This document shows, piece after piece, positions 1-5,220 of a DNA stretch of 5,221 nt. The notes beneath the pieces are model-generated. The model was not told the DNA's origin, did not search any database, and saw nothing but the letters and a program-made list of their open reading frames with translations. The stretch is from positions 1-5,221 of the forward strand of contig JAJYJR010000460.1 of assembly GCA_021789355.1 (NCBI GenBank), given 5' to 3'. The translations under genes and the position numbers were made by a program. Origin of the DNA: Chloroflexota bacterium. GTDB taxonomy: Bacteria; Chloroflexota; Limnocylindria; Limnocylindrales; CSP1-4. The first letter of the stretch is position 1. Every line of letters begins with the position of its first letter.

Positions 1-2
1 TC

Positions 3-116
3 CTGGAGGTCGACCTGGCCTCCAAGGGGATGGCCGCCGACGCGAGGCACGGCGCCGCGGGTATGACGGGGTCGCTCGCCCTGGGACTGTGGCTCGCCGA
101 GCGAATGGCCGGCTGA
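3..116 (+). CDS. C-terminal fragment of an unidentified protein
   Basis: This is an open frame running in from the left edge and ending at TGA 114-116, so only the last 37 residues are visible. The tail reads LEVDLASKGMAADARHGAAG and continues with a Leu/Ala-rich helix-like stretch (SLALGLWLAERMAG). I do not recognise the family. The fragment has natural-looking amino-acid composition and no internal stop, and it ends just before a strong inverted repeat that would suit a terminator, which supports a real gene end. It is the only plus-strand gene I accept and it converges with the minus-strand block. An alternative frame over the same bases runs on past 480 but is Arg/Pro/Ser-rich in the way GC-rich shadow frames are, and it overlaps the zinc-ribbon gene. 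Confidence 0.5.
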   Translation: MEVDLASKGMAADARHGAAGMTGSLALGLWLAERMAG

Positions 117-124
117 TCGACTCC

Positions 125-146
125 GCAGGGCGACCGGTCGACCTGC
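125..146. terminator. Inverted repeat between convergent genes, possible bidirectional terminator
   Basis: Arms GCAGG(G)CGACC and GGTCG(A)CCTGC form an 11-base-arm inverted repeat with a single G/A mismatch and practically no spacer, so the tip would open as a small CCGG loop. It begins 8 nt after the plus-strand stop and lies about 60 nt beyond the minus-strand zinc-ribbon stop. A second, perfect 12-bp palindrome (GGCGGGCCCGCC) follows at 168-179. Neither is followed by a T tract on either strand, so it is not a classical intrinsic terminator. In this Rho-encoding organism it could still be an RNA 3'-end stabiliser. The symmetry is seen directly; the role is inferred. Confidence 0.4.
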
Positions 147-179
147 CCACCGACCCCGCGGAGCGGCGGCGGGCCCGCC

Positions 180-227
180 CTACTCGACGCCGGACCAGGG
201 GCCAGCGCTACTCGGCGCCGGACCAGG
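180..227. repeat. Two 20-bp direct repeats at the 3' end of the zinc-ribbon gene
   Basis: Bases 180-199 and 208-227 match at 19 of 20 positions, with one A/G difference (187 versus 215), at a period of 28 bp. The right copy contains the last codons of the minus-strand zinc-ribbon gene including its TAG stop. The left copy reproduces those codons and a second TAG just downstream. It looks like a short duplication by slippage or end-joining that left the reading frame unaffected because the copy lies after the stop. Confidence 0.7.
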
Positions 228-462
228 CTCCCGCCTGCAGGACCGCGTCGGACTCGATGGCGAACACGCAGCGCCCGGCGTCGAGGTCGAGGAGCTCGAT
301 CAGGTCCGGATCCATGTACAGCTGGTGGCACTCACGGCACAGGCCGGCGGGGATTCCGAAACACAACCGCTCGGAGGCGTCGGGGAGCCGGAACGTGGTG
401 TCGAACCGGGTGTTGACGAGCGGGCCCTGGCACTCTGGGCAATCCAGCCTGGTGGGAGGCAT
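208..462 (-). CDS. Small YgiT-type zinc-ribbon protein
   Basis: The product is 84 residues from ATG 462-460. It begins MPPTRLDCPEC and carries two CxxC knuckles (C8/C11 and C42/C45) about 30 residues apart. The second knuckle sits in LCRECHQLYMDPDLIELLDL, the typical layout of YgiT-type (MqsA N-terminal-like) zinc fingers: CPxC, a beta-rich insert, CxxC, then Y-[ML]-D and a short helix. Such domains bind zinc structurally. In MqsA the domain is joined to a DNA-binding HTH, but no HTH follows here and there is no neighbouring MqsR-like toxin, so an antitoxin role is not supported. A GTG at 501 in the same frame would add 13 residues (208-501). Neither start has a strong ribosome-binding site; I prefer the ATG because it lies close to the domain. 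It follows rsfS after 132 nt on the same strand and may be transcribed with it. Function unknown. Confidence 0.75.
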   Translation of the reverse strand: MPPTRLDCPECQGPLVNTRFDTTFRLPDASERLCFGIPAGLCRECHQLYMDPDLIELLDLDAGRCVFAIESDAVLQAGAWSGAE

Positions 463-515
463 GCGGCGTTGGGTCCCATCCGATCCGTGACCGGCGTGCA
501 CCGGCCATCACGCCC

Positions 516-551
516 GGGATGCTAGGAGTGGGCCCCGCGAGCCTGCATCCC
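516..551 (-). terminator. Hairpin between rsfS and the zinc-ribbon gene
   Basis: GGGATGC (516-522) pairs with GCATCCC (545-551). After a single bulged T the stem continues with AGG (524-526) on CCT (542-544), giving 10 base pairs around a 15-nt loop that itself contains GGGCCCC. It lies 43 nt past the rsfS stop and 53 nt before the ATG of the zinc-ribbon gene (14 nt before the alternative GTG). No U tract follows on the minus strand, so it may be a processing or stabilising structure, or part of the zinc-ribbon leader, instead of an intrinsic terminator. Confidence 0.4.
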
Positions 552-594
552 TCGGAGGTACCGCCCGGGACAGTACTCGGCCGCCGGCAACCCG

Positions 595-1017
595 CTACTG
601 CACCCGCAGCAGCGTGGCGGCGTCCGCCCAGAGCTTCTCGAGCTGGTAGTAGTCGCGTTCCGGCGGCGCGAAGACGTGCACCACCACGGCCCCGAAGTCC
701 AGCAGCACCCAGTGTGCCCCGGCGCCGCCTTCGCGGCCCAGCGGCAGGACTCCGTCAGACTTCAGACCCTCGGCGATCCCGTCGGCGATCGCACCGAGTT
801 GCCGCTCGGAGCCGCCGGAGCAGATCACGAAGTAGTCGGCCAGCGACGTGAGCGCGCTGACGTCGAGCAGCACGATGTCCGAGGCCTTCTTGTCCTCCGC
901 GAGCTCGACAACCCGGCGCGCCTGGGCCAGCGCGACCTGGTCGTCGACGACGACGGGAGTGTCGCGGGGCGGGAGCCCCGGCCGCCGCGGCTCCCGGGCT
1001 GGTGCTGACTCTGTCAC
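595..1017 (-). CDS. rsfS: Ribosomal silencing factor RsfS (Iojap family)
   Basis: RsfS binds ribosomal protein L14 on the 50S subunit, blocks joining to 30S and so lowers translation in starvation or stationary phase; it acts in the cytoplasm. The 140-residue product has the family core almost complete: an ALAQARRVVELAEDKKASDI helix region, the DYFVICSG strand (61-68), the helix SERQLGAIADGIAEGL, and the W-x-L-L-D-F-G ... VVHVF segment (103-116), ending in RDYYQLEKLWADA (121-133). About 25 Pro/Arg-rich residues precede the domain. I chose GTG 1017-1015 because AGGAGG lies 11 nt upstream; an in-frame TTG at 1044 would add nine residues but lacks such a site. The gene starts 27 nt after the nadD stop, consistent with translation from the same message. 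The obg-nadD-rsfS grouping recurs widely in bacteria, and the assignment is very secure. Confidence 0.96.
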   Translation of the reverse strand: MTESAPAREPRRPGLPPRDTPVVVDDQVALAQARRVVELAEDKKASDIVLLDVSALTSLADYFVICSGGSERQLGAIADGIAEGLKSDGVLPLGREGGAGAHWVLLDFGAVVVHVFAPPERDYYQLEKLWADAATLLRVQ

Positions 1018-1028
1018 GTCCGAACCGA

Positions 1029-1034
1029 CCTCCT
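1029..1034 (-). promoter_or_regulatory. Ribosome-binding site of rsfS
   Basis: On the minus strand AGGAGG (within GAGGAGG) lies 11 nt before the GTG at 1017. The spacing is slightly long, but it is the only strong site near the rsfS start and it decides against the upstream TTG at 1044. Confidence 0.7.
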
Positions 1035-1044
1035 CATGCGTCAA

Positions 1045-1764
1045 TCATGCGCCCACCGCGCCGTCCGCCCCATGCGTCACGTTCCGGGGCAGGTACAGGC
1101 CATGATCCAGGATGTACGCCTCCACGGCGGGCGGCACGAGGTAGCGGATGCTCCTGCCCGCCGCCGCCCGCTCGCGGATCGCCGATGCCGAGTGCCCCAG
1201 GTCGGGGCCGTCGAGCTCGAGCACGCGGTCCTCGAGCCCCACGAAGTGTTCCGACACCCAGGCCCGCGCCCGCAGGGGGTAGCCTCGCCGCGGGACCACC
1301 GCCAGCCGGCAGGAGCGCAGGAGCCGCTCCGGCTCGCGCCAGGTCTCGAGCCCGAGCAGTGCCTCCATCGACACGATCACCACGAGCCCCGCGACCGGAT
1401 CCCAGGGCTGCGGCGGGTCGGCGAGCAGCCGCTCCACCGTGTCGACGCTGTAGCTCGGTCCCGGCCTGTCCGCCTCGATCGGGCTGAGGCTGAACGAGGG
1501 GTTGTCGCGGATCGCCAGCTCGACCATCGCCGCCCGGTGCGCGACCGGGGTGATCCGCTGCCCGAGCTTGTGCGGTGGCATCCGGGCGGGCACGAACAGG
1601 ACTCCGGCGAGTCCAAGCGCCTCCCGGGTCTGCTCGGCGATGGCCAGGTGCGCGAAGTGGATCGGGTCGAACGTGCCGCCAAGCACGCCCCACGCGCCGG
1701 ACGCGGGCGCATGGGGCGTCGCCACCGGATCGCGGGCTGGACCGTCCGCAGCCCCCGGCGTCAC
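1045..1764 (-). CDS. nadD: Nicotinate-nucleotide adenylyltransferase NadD
   Basis: NadD transfers AMP from ATP to nicotinate mononucleotide, giving deamido-NAD, in cytoplasmic NAD biosynthesis. The 239-residue product carries the nucleotidyltransferase signature GGTFDPIHFAHL (29-40), with H36 and H39 as the HxxH pair; Ala replaces the usual Gly before the second His. It also has PARMPPHK (59-66), SYSVDT (104-109), a TW-R-x-P-E segment (141-146), and a C-terminal HSASAIR (191-197) matching the ISSTxIR ATP-binding motif, followed by the usual I-R-Y-L-V-P-P-A-V ending. The first 24 residues are an Ala/Pro/Gly-rich extension. GTG 1764 is chosen because it overlaps the obg stop as GTGA with AGGAGG 7 nt upstream; an in-frame GTG at 1785 would add seven residues. 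The G-x-D normally found before the A-L of the substrate-site loop is S-M-E here (132-134). Overall length and all other motifs are normal. Confidence 0.95.
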   Translation of the reverse strand: MTPGAADGPARDPVATPHAPASGAWGVLGGTFDPIHFAHLAIAEQTREALGLAGVLFVPARMPPHKLGQRITPVAHRAAMVELAIRDNPSFSLSPIEADRPGPSYSVDTVERLLADPPQPWDPVAGLVVIVSMEALLGLETWREPERLLRSCRLAVVPRRGYPLRARAWVSEHFVGLEDRVLELDGPDLGHSASAIRERAAAGRSIRYLVPPAVEAYILDHGLYLPRNVTHGADGAVGA

Positions 1765-3056
1765 GCCCAGCCCTCCTCGCCCCACTCCAGCTCTCGGTCG
1801 CCCACCAGGACGGTGTCGCCGGCCTGGACGCCGGCCCGGCGCAGCTCGCGGGCCACGCCCATGCGCTCGAGGTCGCGCTGGAAGCGCTCCCCGGACTCCT
1901 CGTTCTCGAAGTCGGTCTGTGCCACGAGCCGCTCGATCCGCCGTCCCCGGACGCGGAACGCCGCTCCCTCGCGTTCTACCGAGAACGTATCCCGCGCCGA
2001 GTCGAAGCGGTGGACCACCACGCCGGCCGGTTCCGGCGGCAGGGCGAGCTCGCCGGCGCCGGGAAGCAGTGCCGCGATCGCGCGGGTCAGCTCCGGCAGC
2101 CCGTCGCCATCGCGTGCCGACACGGCGATGACCTCCTGGCCGTCCGTGGCACAGGCGCGGACGAAGGCGGGCAGCCGGTCGCGCGCCCCGGGCAGGTCGA
2201 GCTTGTTCGCCACCACCAGGCTCGGTTTCGCCAGGAGCCGCTCGTCGTGCAGGCGGAGTTCCTCGCGCACGATCCGGCGGTCCCCCTCCGGGTCGCGGGC
2301 GCCGAGATCGACCACGTGCAGCAGGATCCGCGTGCGCTCCACGTGGCGGAGGAACGCGTGGCCCAGCCCCGCGCCCGAGCTGGCCCCCTCGATGAGGCCG
2401 GGGACGTCCGCCACCGTCGGCCGCCGAGGATCGTCGGCGTCGACGGACGAGAGGTCCAGCACGCCCAGGTTCGGCTCGAGGGTGGTGAACGGGTAGTCGG
2501 CGATCCTGGGGGTCGCGCTGGTCAGCGTCGCGAGCAGCGTGGACTTGCCCGCGTTGGGCAGCCCGACCAGCCCGACGTCCGCGATCAGCCGGAGCTCGAG
2601 GAGCAGCTGCCGCTCCTCGCCGGGTTCCCCCTTCTGCGCGTGCCTCGGCGTGCGGTGCGTCGCGGTGGCGAAGTGGACGTTGCCGAGGCCACCCCGTCCG
2701 CCGCGTCCCACCATCACCCGCTGGCCGGCCGCGACCAGGTCGGCGACAAGGTCGCCGGTCCCGGCATCCAGCACCGCGGTGCCGGGCGGTACGCCCAGCT
2801 CCAGGTCCTCGCCGGCCTTGCCGTGCTTGCGGGCGCCGGAACCCCGGCCCCCCGGCTCGGCGCGGAAATGATGGCGATGGCGGTAATCGCCGAGCGTGGT
2901 CTGCCCCACGTCGACGCGCAGATAGATCGAACCACCGCGGCCACCGTCGCCGCCGTCGGGGCCACCGCGCGGGACGTGCGCCTCCCGCCTGAACGACACG
3001 GCCCCGTCGCCGCCGTCACCGGCCCGGAGCCAGACGGTGGCTCGGTCAAGGAACAT
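1761..3056 (-). CDS. obg: GTPase Obg (ribosome assembly, stress and cell-cycle control)
   Basis: Obg is an essential, slowly hydrolysing GTPase that associates with the 50S subunit and acts in its late assembly, with links to the stringent response. The 431-residue product has all three domains. The Gly-rich Obg fold spans about 1-158 (RAGDGGDGAVSFRRE, GGDGGRGG). The G domain spans about 159-333, with P-loop GLPNAGKST (165-173), switch I DYPFTT (187-192), DVPGLIEGAS (217-226), NKLD (284-287) and SAR (313-315). A C-terminal OCT domain covers roughly 345-427 and contains TDFENEESGERFQRDL and L-x-x-x-G-V-x-x-G-D-T-V. ATG 3056 gives the standard MFLD-type N-terminus, with AGGA 9 nt upstream. It is the first gene of the obg-nadD-rsfS cluster and its last codons contain the ribosome-binding site for nadD, so nadD translation is probably coupled. 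The ribosomal protein genes rplU and rpmA, often placed before obg, are absent; a cell-wall peptidase gene stands there. Confidence 0.98.
   Translation of the reverse strand: MFLDRATVWLRAGDGGDGAVSFRREAHVPRGGPDGGDGGRGGSIYLRVDVGQTTLGDYRHRHHFRAEPGGRGSGARKHGKAGEDLELGVPPGTAVLDAGTGDLVADLVAAGQRVMVGRGGRGGLGNVHFATATHRTPRHAQKGEPGEERQLLLELRLIADVGLVGLPNAGKSTLLATLTSATPRIADYPFTTLEPNLGVLDLSSVDADDPRRPTVADVPGLIEGASSGAGLGHAFLRHVERTRILLHVVDLGARDPEGDRRIVREELRLHDERLLAKPSLVVANKLDLPGARDRLPAFVRACATDGQEVIAVSARDGDGLPELTRAIAALLPGAGELALPPEPAGVVVHRFDSARDTFSVEREGAAFRVRGRRIERLVAQTDFENEESGERFQRDLERMGVARELRRAGVQAGDTVLVGDRELEWGEEGWA
1772..1777 (-). promoter_or_regulatory. Ribosome-binding site of nadD inside obg
   Basis: AGGAGG on the minus strand, formed by the Glu-Glu-Gly codons near the end of obg, lies 7 nt before GTG 1764. 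Together with the GTGA overlap of start and stop it indicates reinitiation by ribosomes finishing obg. Confidence 0.8.
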
Positions 3057-3085
3057 CGGCGCGCATCCTAGCAGGCGGCGGTCCT

Positions 3086-3102
3086 GCGCTGGCCGGCAGC
3101 GC
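3086..3102 (-). terminator. Short hairpin between the LysM/M23 gene and obg
   Basis: A perfect 6-bp stem GCGCTG/CAGCGC with a 5-nt loop begins 14 nt after the stop of the LysM/M23 gene. No U tract follows on the minus strand, so at most it is a weak terminator or attenuator between that gene and obg. Nothing promoter-like with both a -35 and a -10 hexamer is visible in the remaining bases of this 60-nt gap, so obg may be read partly from upstream. Confidence 0.3.
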
Positions 3103-3116
3103 CGCGGCGGATCGGA

Positions 3117-4508
3117 TCAGTGCGACAGGTAGTTCAGCGGGTTGACCCGCGAGCCGCCCGCCCAGATGGGGCCAATCCACACCTCGAAGTGGCAGTGCGG
3201 TCCGGTCGCGTCGCCCGTAGCGCCGACGCGTCCCAGCTGCTGCCCCGCCGACAGGTGCTCACCGACCGCGACCAGTACCGCGGACATGTGGTTGTAGGTC
3301 GTGTAGATGTCGTTGCCGTGGCTCATCCAGACCTGATACCCGCCGCCGTTGTCGCGCCACCCGGCGAAGGTGACCACGCCGGCCGCGGCCGCGAGCACGG
3401 GTGTGCCGTATGCCGCCGCGATGTCCAGCGCGGGGTGTCCCCACCAGTAGTACTGGCTGATGAATCCGCCGGGGACCGGCCACACCATGCTGCCGTTGTA
3501 GGAACAGCTCGTGCATGGGCCGCCCACCGCACCGCCGGCCTGTGCGGGTCCGGACGAGGTGCTCGCCGTCTGCGGTGGAGCCGGGGTGGGGCTCGCCGTG
3601 GGGACCGGCGCTCCGTGCCCATCGGGCACCATCAGTTCCTGTCCGATCACCACCGTGTCGCCGGTCAGGTTGTTGAACGAGCGGACCTCGCTGACACTGG
3701 CGTGATACTTGCGTGCGATCGTGATCGCCGTGTCGCCGGCCTGCGCCTTGTAGAGGACACCGTCCACCGGCGGGATCTGCAGCTTCTGGCCGATGTGCAG
3801 GGTGTCGGTCGAGGCCAGGCGGTTCGCCCACCAGATGGTCATCATCGACAGGCCGTACCGGCTGGCGATCCCGCTCAGCGTGTCACCGGAACGCACGACG
3901 TAGGTGCGAACCTGGCCGCTGATGTCGGCCACGCTCGAGTCCGCGCTGATCGGCTTGATGAGGCTGCCGTCGACCATGGTGTAGGTGCCCACGTCGGCCG
4001 CGGACCCGCCCGCTGCGATCGTGGCCCCGCCGGTGCTCCCCTGGCCCGGGCCGGCCGCGCCGATCCCCACCAGGCTCGGATCGACCTGGCCGGTGTCCGG
4101 CCCCTCGATGTTGATGGCGGCGATGCGCGGGTTGTACGCGGTGCCGGGCCCGTCCGTGCCGCCGGTCCCGCCTGCGGCGGTGGACGGCAGCTGGGAGAGG
4201 ATGGACGCCGCCGCGAGCAGCGCGACCGCGAGTACCGGGGCGCCCCGGCGTTCGGTGGTGAGCGCCACGAGCCGGTGCCGGAGGGCCGTCGCCGCGGCGA
4301 TCATCGCGCGGCCGGCGTGGTCGCGGTCCCGGCGGGAGACGGCGGTACGACGGATCGGAGAGGCAGACGTAGACGCCGGCGAGGCGTGGGTCCGCGGGAG
4401 CGGCGCGTGCTGCCGGCGGCTGGCCGGCCGGATCCGGGAGAAGGCCCGGGCCGTGTCGCGGGCAAGAAGGTCCCGGACGCGGCGCACGACGACGGGCGCG
4501 TTCAGCAA
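3117..4508 (-). CDS. Membrane-anchored LysM-LysM-M23 peptidoglycan endopeptidase
   Basis: The predicted job is cutting peptide cross-links in peptidoglycan outside the membrane. Order in the 463-residue product: an Arg/Ser/Pro-rich N-terminal stretch (1-88); one hydrophobic segment (about 90-110, PVLAVALLAAASILSQL) acting as an uncleaved anchor or signal; a Gly/Ala-rich spacer; LysM 1 (202-246, YVVRSGDTLSGIASRYGL) and LysM 2 (251-296, QAGDTAITIARKY), which bind cell-wall glycan; a Pro/Thr/Ser linker (298-330); and an M23 domain (about 340-460). The zinc ligands H358, D362 (HPALD) and H440, and the catalytic H407 and H438 (HCH), are all present, so it should be active, unlike the degenerate LytM activators. 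C332/C335 could form a disulfide. The TTG start is chosen for the AGGAG 6 nt upstream; an in-frame ATG at 4304 (residue 69) lacks such a site but would remove most of the long cytoplasmic tail. A promoter and structured leader precede the gene. Confidence 0.92.
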   Translation of the reverse strand: MLNAPVVVRRVRDLLARDTARAFSRIRPASRRQHAPLPRTHASPASTSASPIRRTAVSRRDRDHAGRAMIAAATALRHRLVALTTERRGAPVLAVALLAAASILSQLPSTAAGGTGGTDGPGTAYNPRIAAINIEGPDTGQVDPSLVGIGAAGPGQGSTGGATIAAGGSAADVGTYTMVDGSLIKPISADSSVADISGQVRTYVVRSGDTLSGIASRYGLSMMTIWWANRLASTDTLHIGQKLQIPPVDGVLYKAQAGDTAITIARKYHASVSEVRSFNNLTGDTVVIGQELMVPDGHGAPVPTASPTPAPPQTASTSSGPAQAGGAVGGPCTSCSYNGSMVWPVPGGFISQYYWWGHPALDIAAAYGTPVLAAAAGVVTFAGWRDNGGGYQVWMSHGNDIYTTYNHMSAVLVAVGEHLSAGQQLGRVGATGDATGPHCHFEVWIGPIWAGGSRVNPLNYLSH

Positions 4509-4514
4509 TACGGT

Positions 4515-4585
4515 CTCCTGTGCAGACGAGGCGGCCGCATCGCGGGGGGGTCAGGGTACGCGGGGGTATCTGGCCGCCGTAGGAG
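4515..4585 (-). promoter_or_regulatory. Leader fold that can pair the LysM/M23 Shine-Dalgarno
   Basis: In the minus-strand RNA a contiguous 14-nt segment, CTCCTACGGCGGCC (4585 to 4572), can pair with three blocks further down. GCGGCC pairs with GGCCGC (4536-4531), ACG with CGT (4528-4526) and CTCCT with AGGAG (4519-4515), the last being the Shine-Dalgarno of the TTG start. This gives 14 base pairs interrupted by a 2-nt and a 6-nt bulge around a 35-nt C-rich loop. If formed it would hide the ribosome-binding site. The complementarity is read directly. That it folds in the cell, and that any signal controls it, is inference. It matches no riboswitch class I can recall. Confidence 0.4.
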
Positions 4586-4660
4586 CGCGATATGAGGTTG
4601 CGTCCCAAACCTGCGCGTGTCTTGACCGCCGCGGGGACTCACGGGTCCGGATCGCCGCGG
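4585..4660 (-). promoter_or_regulatory. Two compound hairpins in the 5' part of the leader
   Basis: The first has outer arms CCGCGG (4629-4634 and 4655-4660) and an inner stem GGAC/GTCC (4635-4638 and 4645-4648) with a 6-nt loop and a 6-nt one-sided bulge. The second has outer arms GCGC (4585-4588 and 4613-4616) and an inner stem AGGTT/AACCT (4595-4599 and 4608-4612) with an 8-nt loop and a 6-nt bulge. The second hairpin shares base 4585 with the segment that can mask the Shine-Dalgarno, so the two folds touch and might compete. In such GC-rich DNA some symmetry is expected by chance. Confidence 0.35.
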
Positions 4661-4678
4661 GATCGCAGAATTGACGGG

Positions 4679-4708
4679 ACCTTACCATCGCCGTCGCGGC
4701 GCCGTCAA
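4679..4708 (-). promoter_or_regulatory. Sigma-A-type promoter of the LysM/M23 gene
   Basis: On the minus strand TTGACG (4708-4703) is followed after 18 nt by TAAGGT (4684-4679). The -35 matches five of six consensus bases and the -10 keeps the TAnnnT frame typical of GC-rich bacteria. Transcription would begin near 4672, giving a leader of roughly 160 nt before the TTG at 4508. It is the best promoter-like pair I see in the window, and it is well placed in the gap after rho. Confidence 0.6.
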
Positions 4709-4715
4709 ATCAGGG

Positions 4716-4727
4716 CACCTTCGGGTG
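4716..4727. terminator. Small tetraloop hairpin after rho
   Basis: CACC (4716-4719) pairs with GGTG (4724-4727) around a 4-nt loop (TTCG on plus, CGAA on minus). It lies 85 nt past the rho stop and just upstream of the -35 box of the next promoter. The stem is short and the following minus-strand bases (CCCTGATTTG) hold only a short T run, so it is at most a weak terminator for rho transcripts. Confidence 0.2.
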
Positions 4728-4812
4728 GTACTTTCGGCCGCGGGCCGGGCAGGGGCGCATGCGGGACTGCGATCGTGCCGGTCGCCGGGATGCCGCGCGG
4801 ACCTGGGCGACG

Positions 4813-5220
4813 CTACTGGTCGAGGCTCTTGGTGAGCGTCGCGAGGAACTGCGCGTTGCTCTCCGTCTTGGCCAGCCGGTTCAGCAGCAGCTCGATCCCC
4901 TCGTTCGTGCCGACCGCGGAGAGCATCCGGCGCATCGTCCACACCATGCGGAGCGTCCCCTCCTCGAGGAGCAGCTCCTCGCGGCGTGTGCCGGAGCGCT
5001 GGACGTCGATCGCCGGGAAGATGCGCTTCTCCGCGAGCTTCCGGTCGAGGATGAGCTCCGAGTTGCCCGTCCCCTTGAACTCCTCATAGATCACGTCGTC
5101 CATGCGGGACCCGGTATCGATCAGGCAGGTCCCGATGATCGTGAGCGAGCCGCCCTCCTCGAGCTTCCGCGCGGCGCCGAAGAAGCGCTTGGGCGGGTAC
5201 AGCGCGATGGGGTCAGATCG
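4813..5220 (-). CDS. rho: Transcription termination factor Rho, C-terminal part
   Basis: Rho is a hexameric RNA-dependent ATPase and translocase that ends transcription of untranslated RNA. The frame is open from the right edge to TAG 4815-4813, so the last 135 residues are seen; the N-terminus, RNA-binding domain and P-loop lie outside. The visible part aligns along its length with the C-terminal ATPase domain: [40 protein letters not shown], then [35 protein letters not shown] and a terminal N-R-L-A-K-T-x-S-N-A-Q-F helix. The Arg of SGTR corresponds to the arginine finger R366 of E. coli Rho, and the Arg of AEKR to R353. In GTGNSEL a Ser replaces the Met or Ala usual at that position. An internal ATG at 5103 is not the start, since conserved Rho sequence continues upstream of it. 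The next gene downstream lies 304 nt away with its own promoter. Confidence 0.97.
   Translation of the reverse strand, partial: RSDPIALYPPKRFFGAARKLEEGGSLTIIGTCLIDTGSRMDDVIYEEFKGTGNSELILDRKLAEKRIFPAIDVQRSGTRREELLLEEGTLRMVWTMRRMLSAVGTNEGIELLLNRLAKTESNAQFLATLTKSLDQ

Larger units (their letters stand above)
4509..4812. other. 304-base gap between rho and the LysM/M23 gene
   Basis: I find no credible gene here in any frame. From right to left the gap holds the rho 3' flank (4812 to about 4728), a small hairpin, a promoter (4679-4708) and a leader of about 160 nt with several inverted repeats, ending at the Shine-Dalgarno of the TTG-initiated LysM/M23 gene. The leader also contains a run of seven G on the plus strand (4544-4550), read as C in the RNA. 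The individual elements are listed separately. Confidence 0.7.

Noticed and set aside
208..501. Reading the zinc-ribbon protein as an MqsA antitoxin of a toxin-antitoxin pair
   Set aside because: There is no HTH domain in the protein and no small toxin-like gene beside it; the neighbours are rsfS and a convergent unrelated fragment.
1018..1044. TTG at 1044 as the rsfS start
   Set aside because: It has no Shine-Dalgarno, whereas GTG 1017 has AGGAGG upstream and the RsfS domain begins well after it.
1036..3071. Very long plus-strand open frames (1036-2496 and 1575-3071)
   Set aside because: They lie antisense to obg and nadD, have Arg/Pro/Ser/Ala-rich composition with no recognisable motif, and arise from the lack of stops in GC-rich antisense frames.
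3066..3071. TAGGAT as a -10 box just before obg
   Set aside because: There is no -35 at proper spacing, and the hexamer overlaps the AGGA ribosome-binding site about 10 nt from the ATG.
3120..4595. Plus-strand open frame of 491 codons opposite the LysM/M23 gene
   Set aside because: It is an antisense shadow: Arg/Gly/Ala/Val-rich with no domain, while the minus-strand frame encodes complete LysM and M23 motifs.
4600..4612. T-box-like GGGACGC segment in the leader
   Set aside because: It only loosely resembles the T-box TGGNACCGCG motif, no specifier stem is seen, and the downstream gene is not amino-acid related.
4509..4672. c-di-AMP (ydaO-type) riboswitch before the cell-wall peptidase gene
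   Set aside because: The context fits, but I could not find the conserved core segments of that class. A covariance-model search (Rfam RF00379) would decide.
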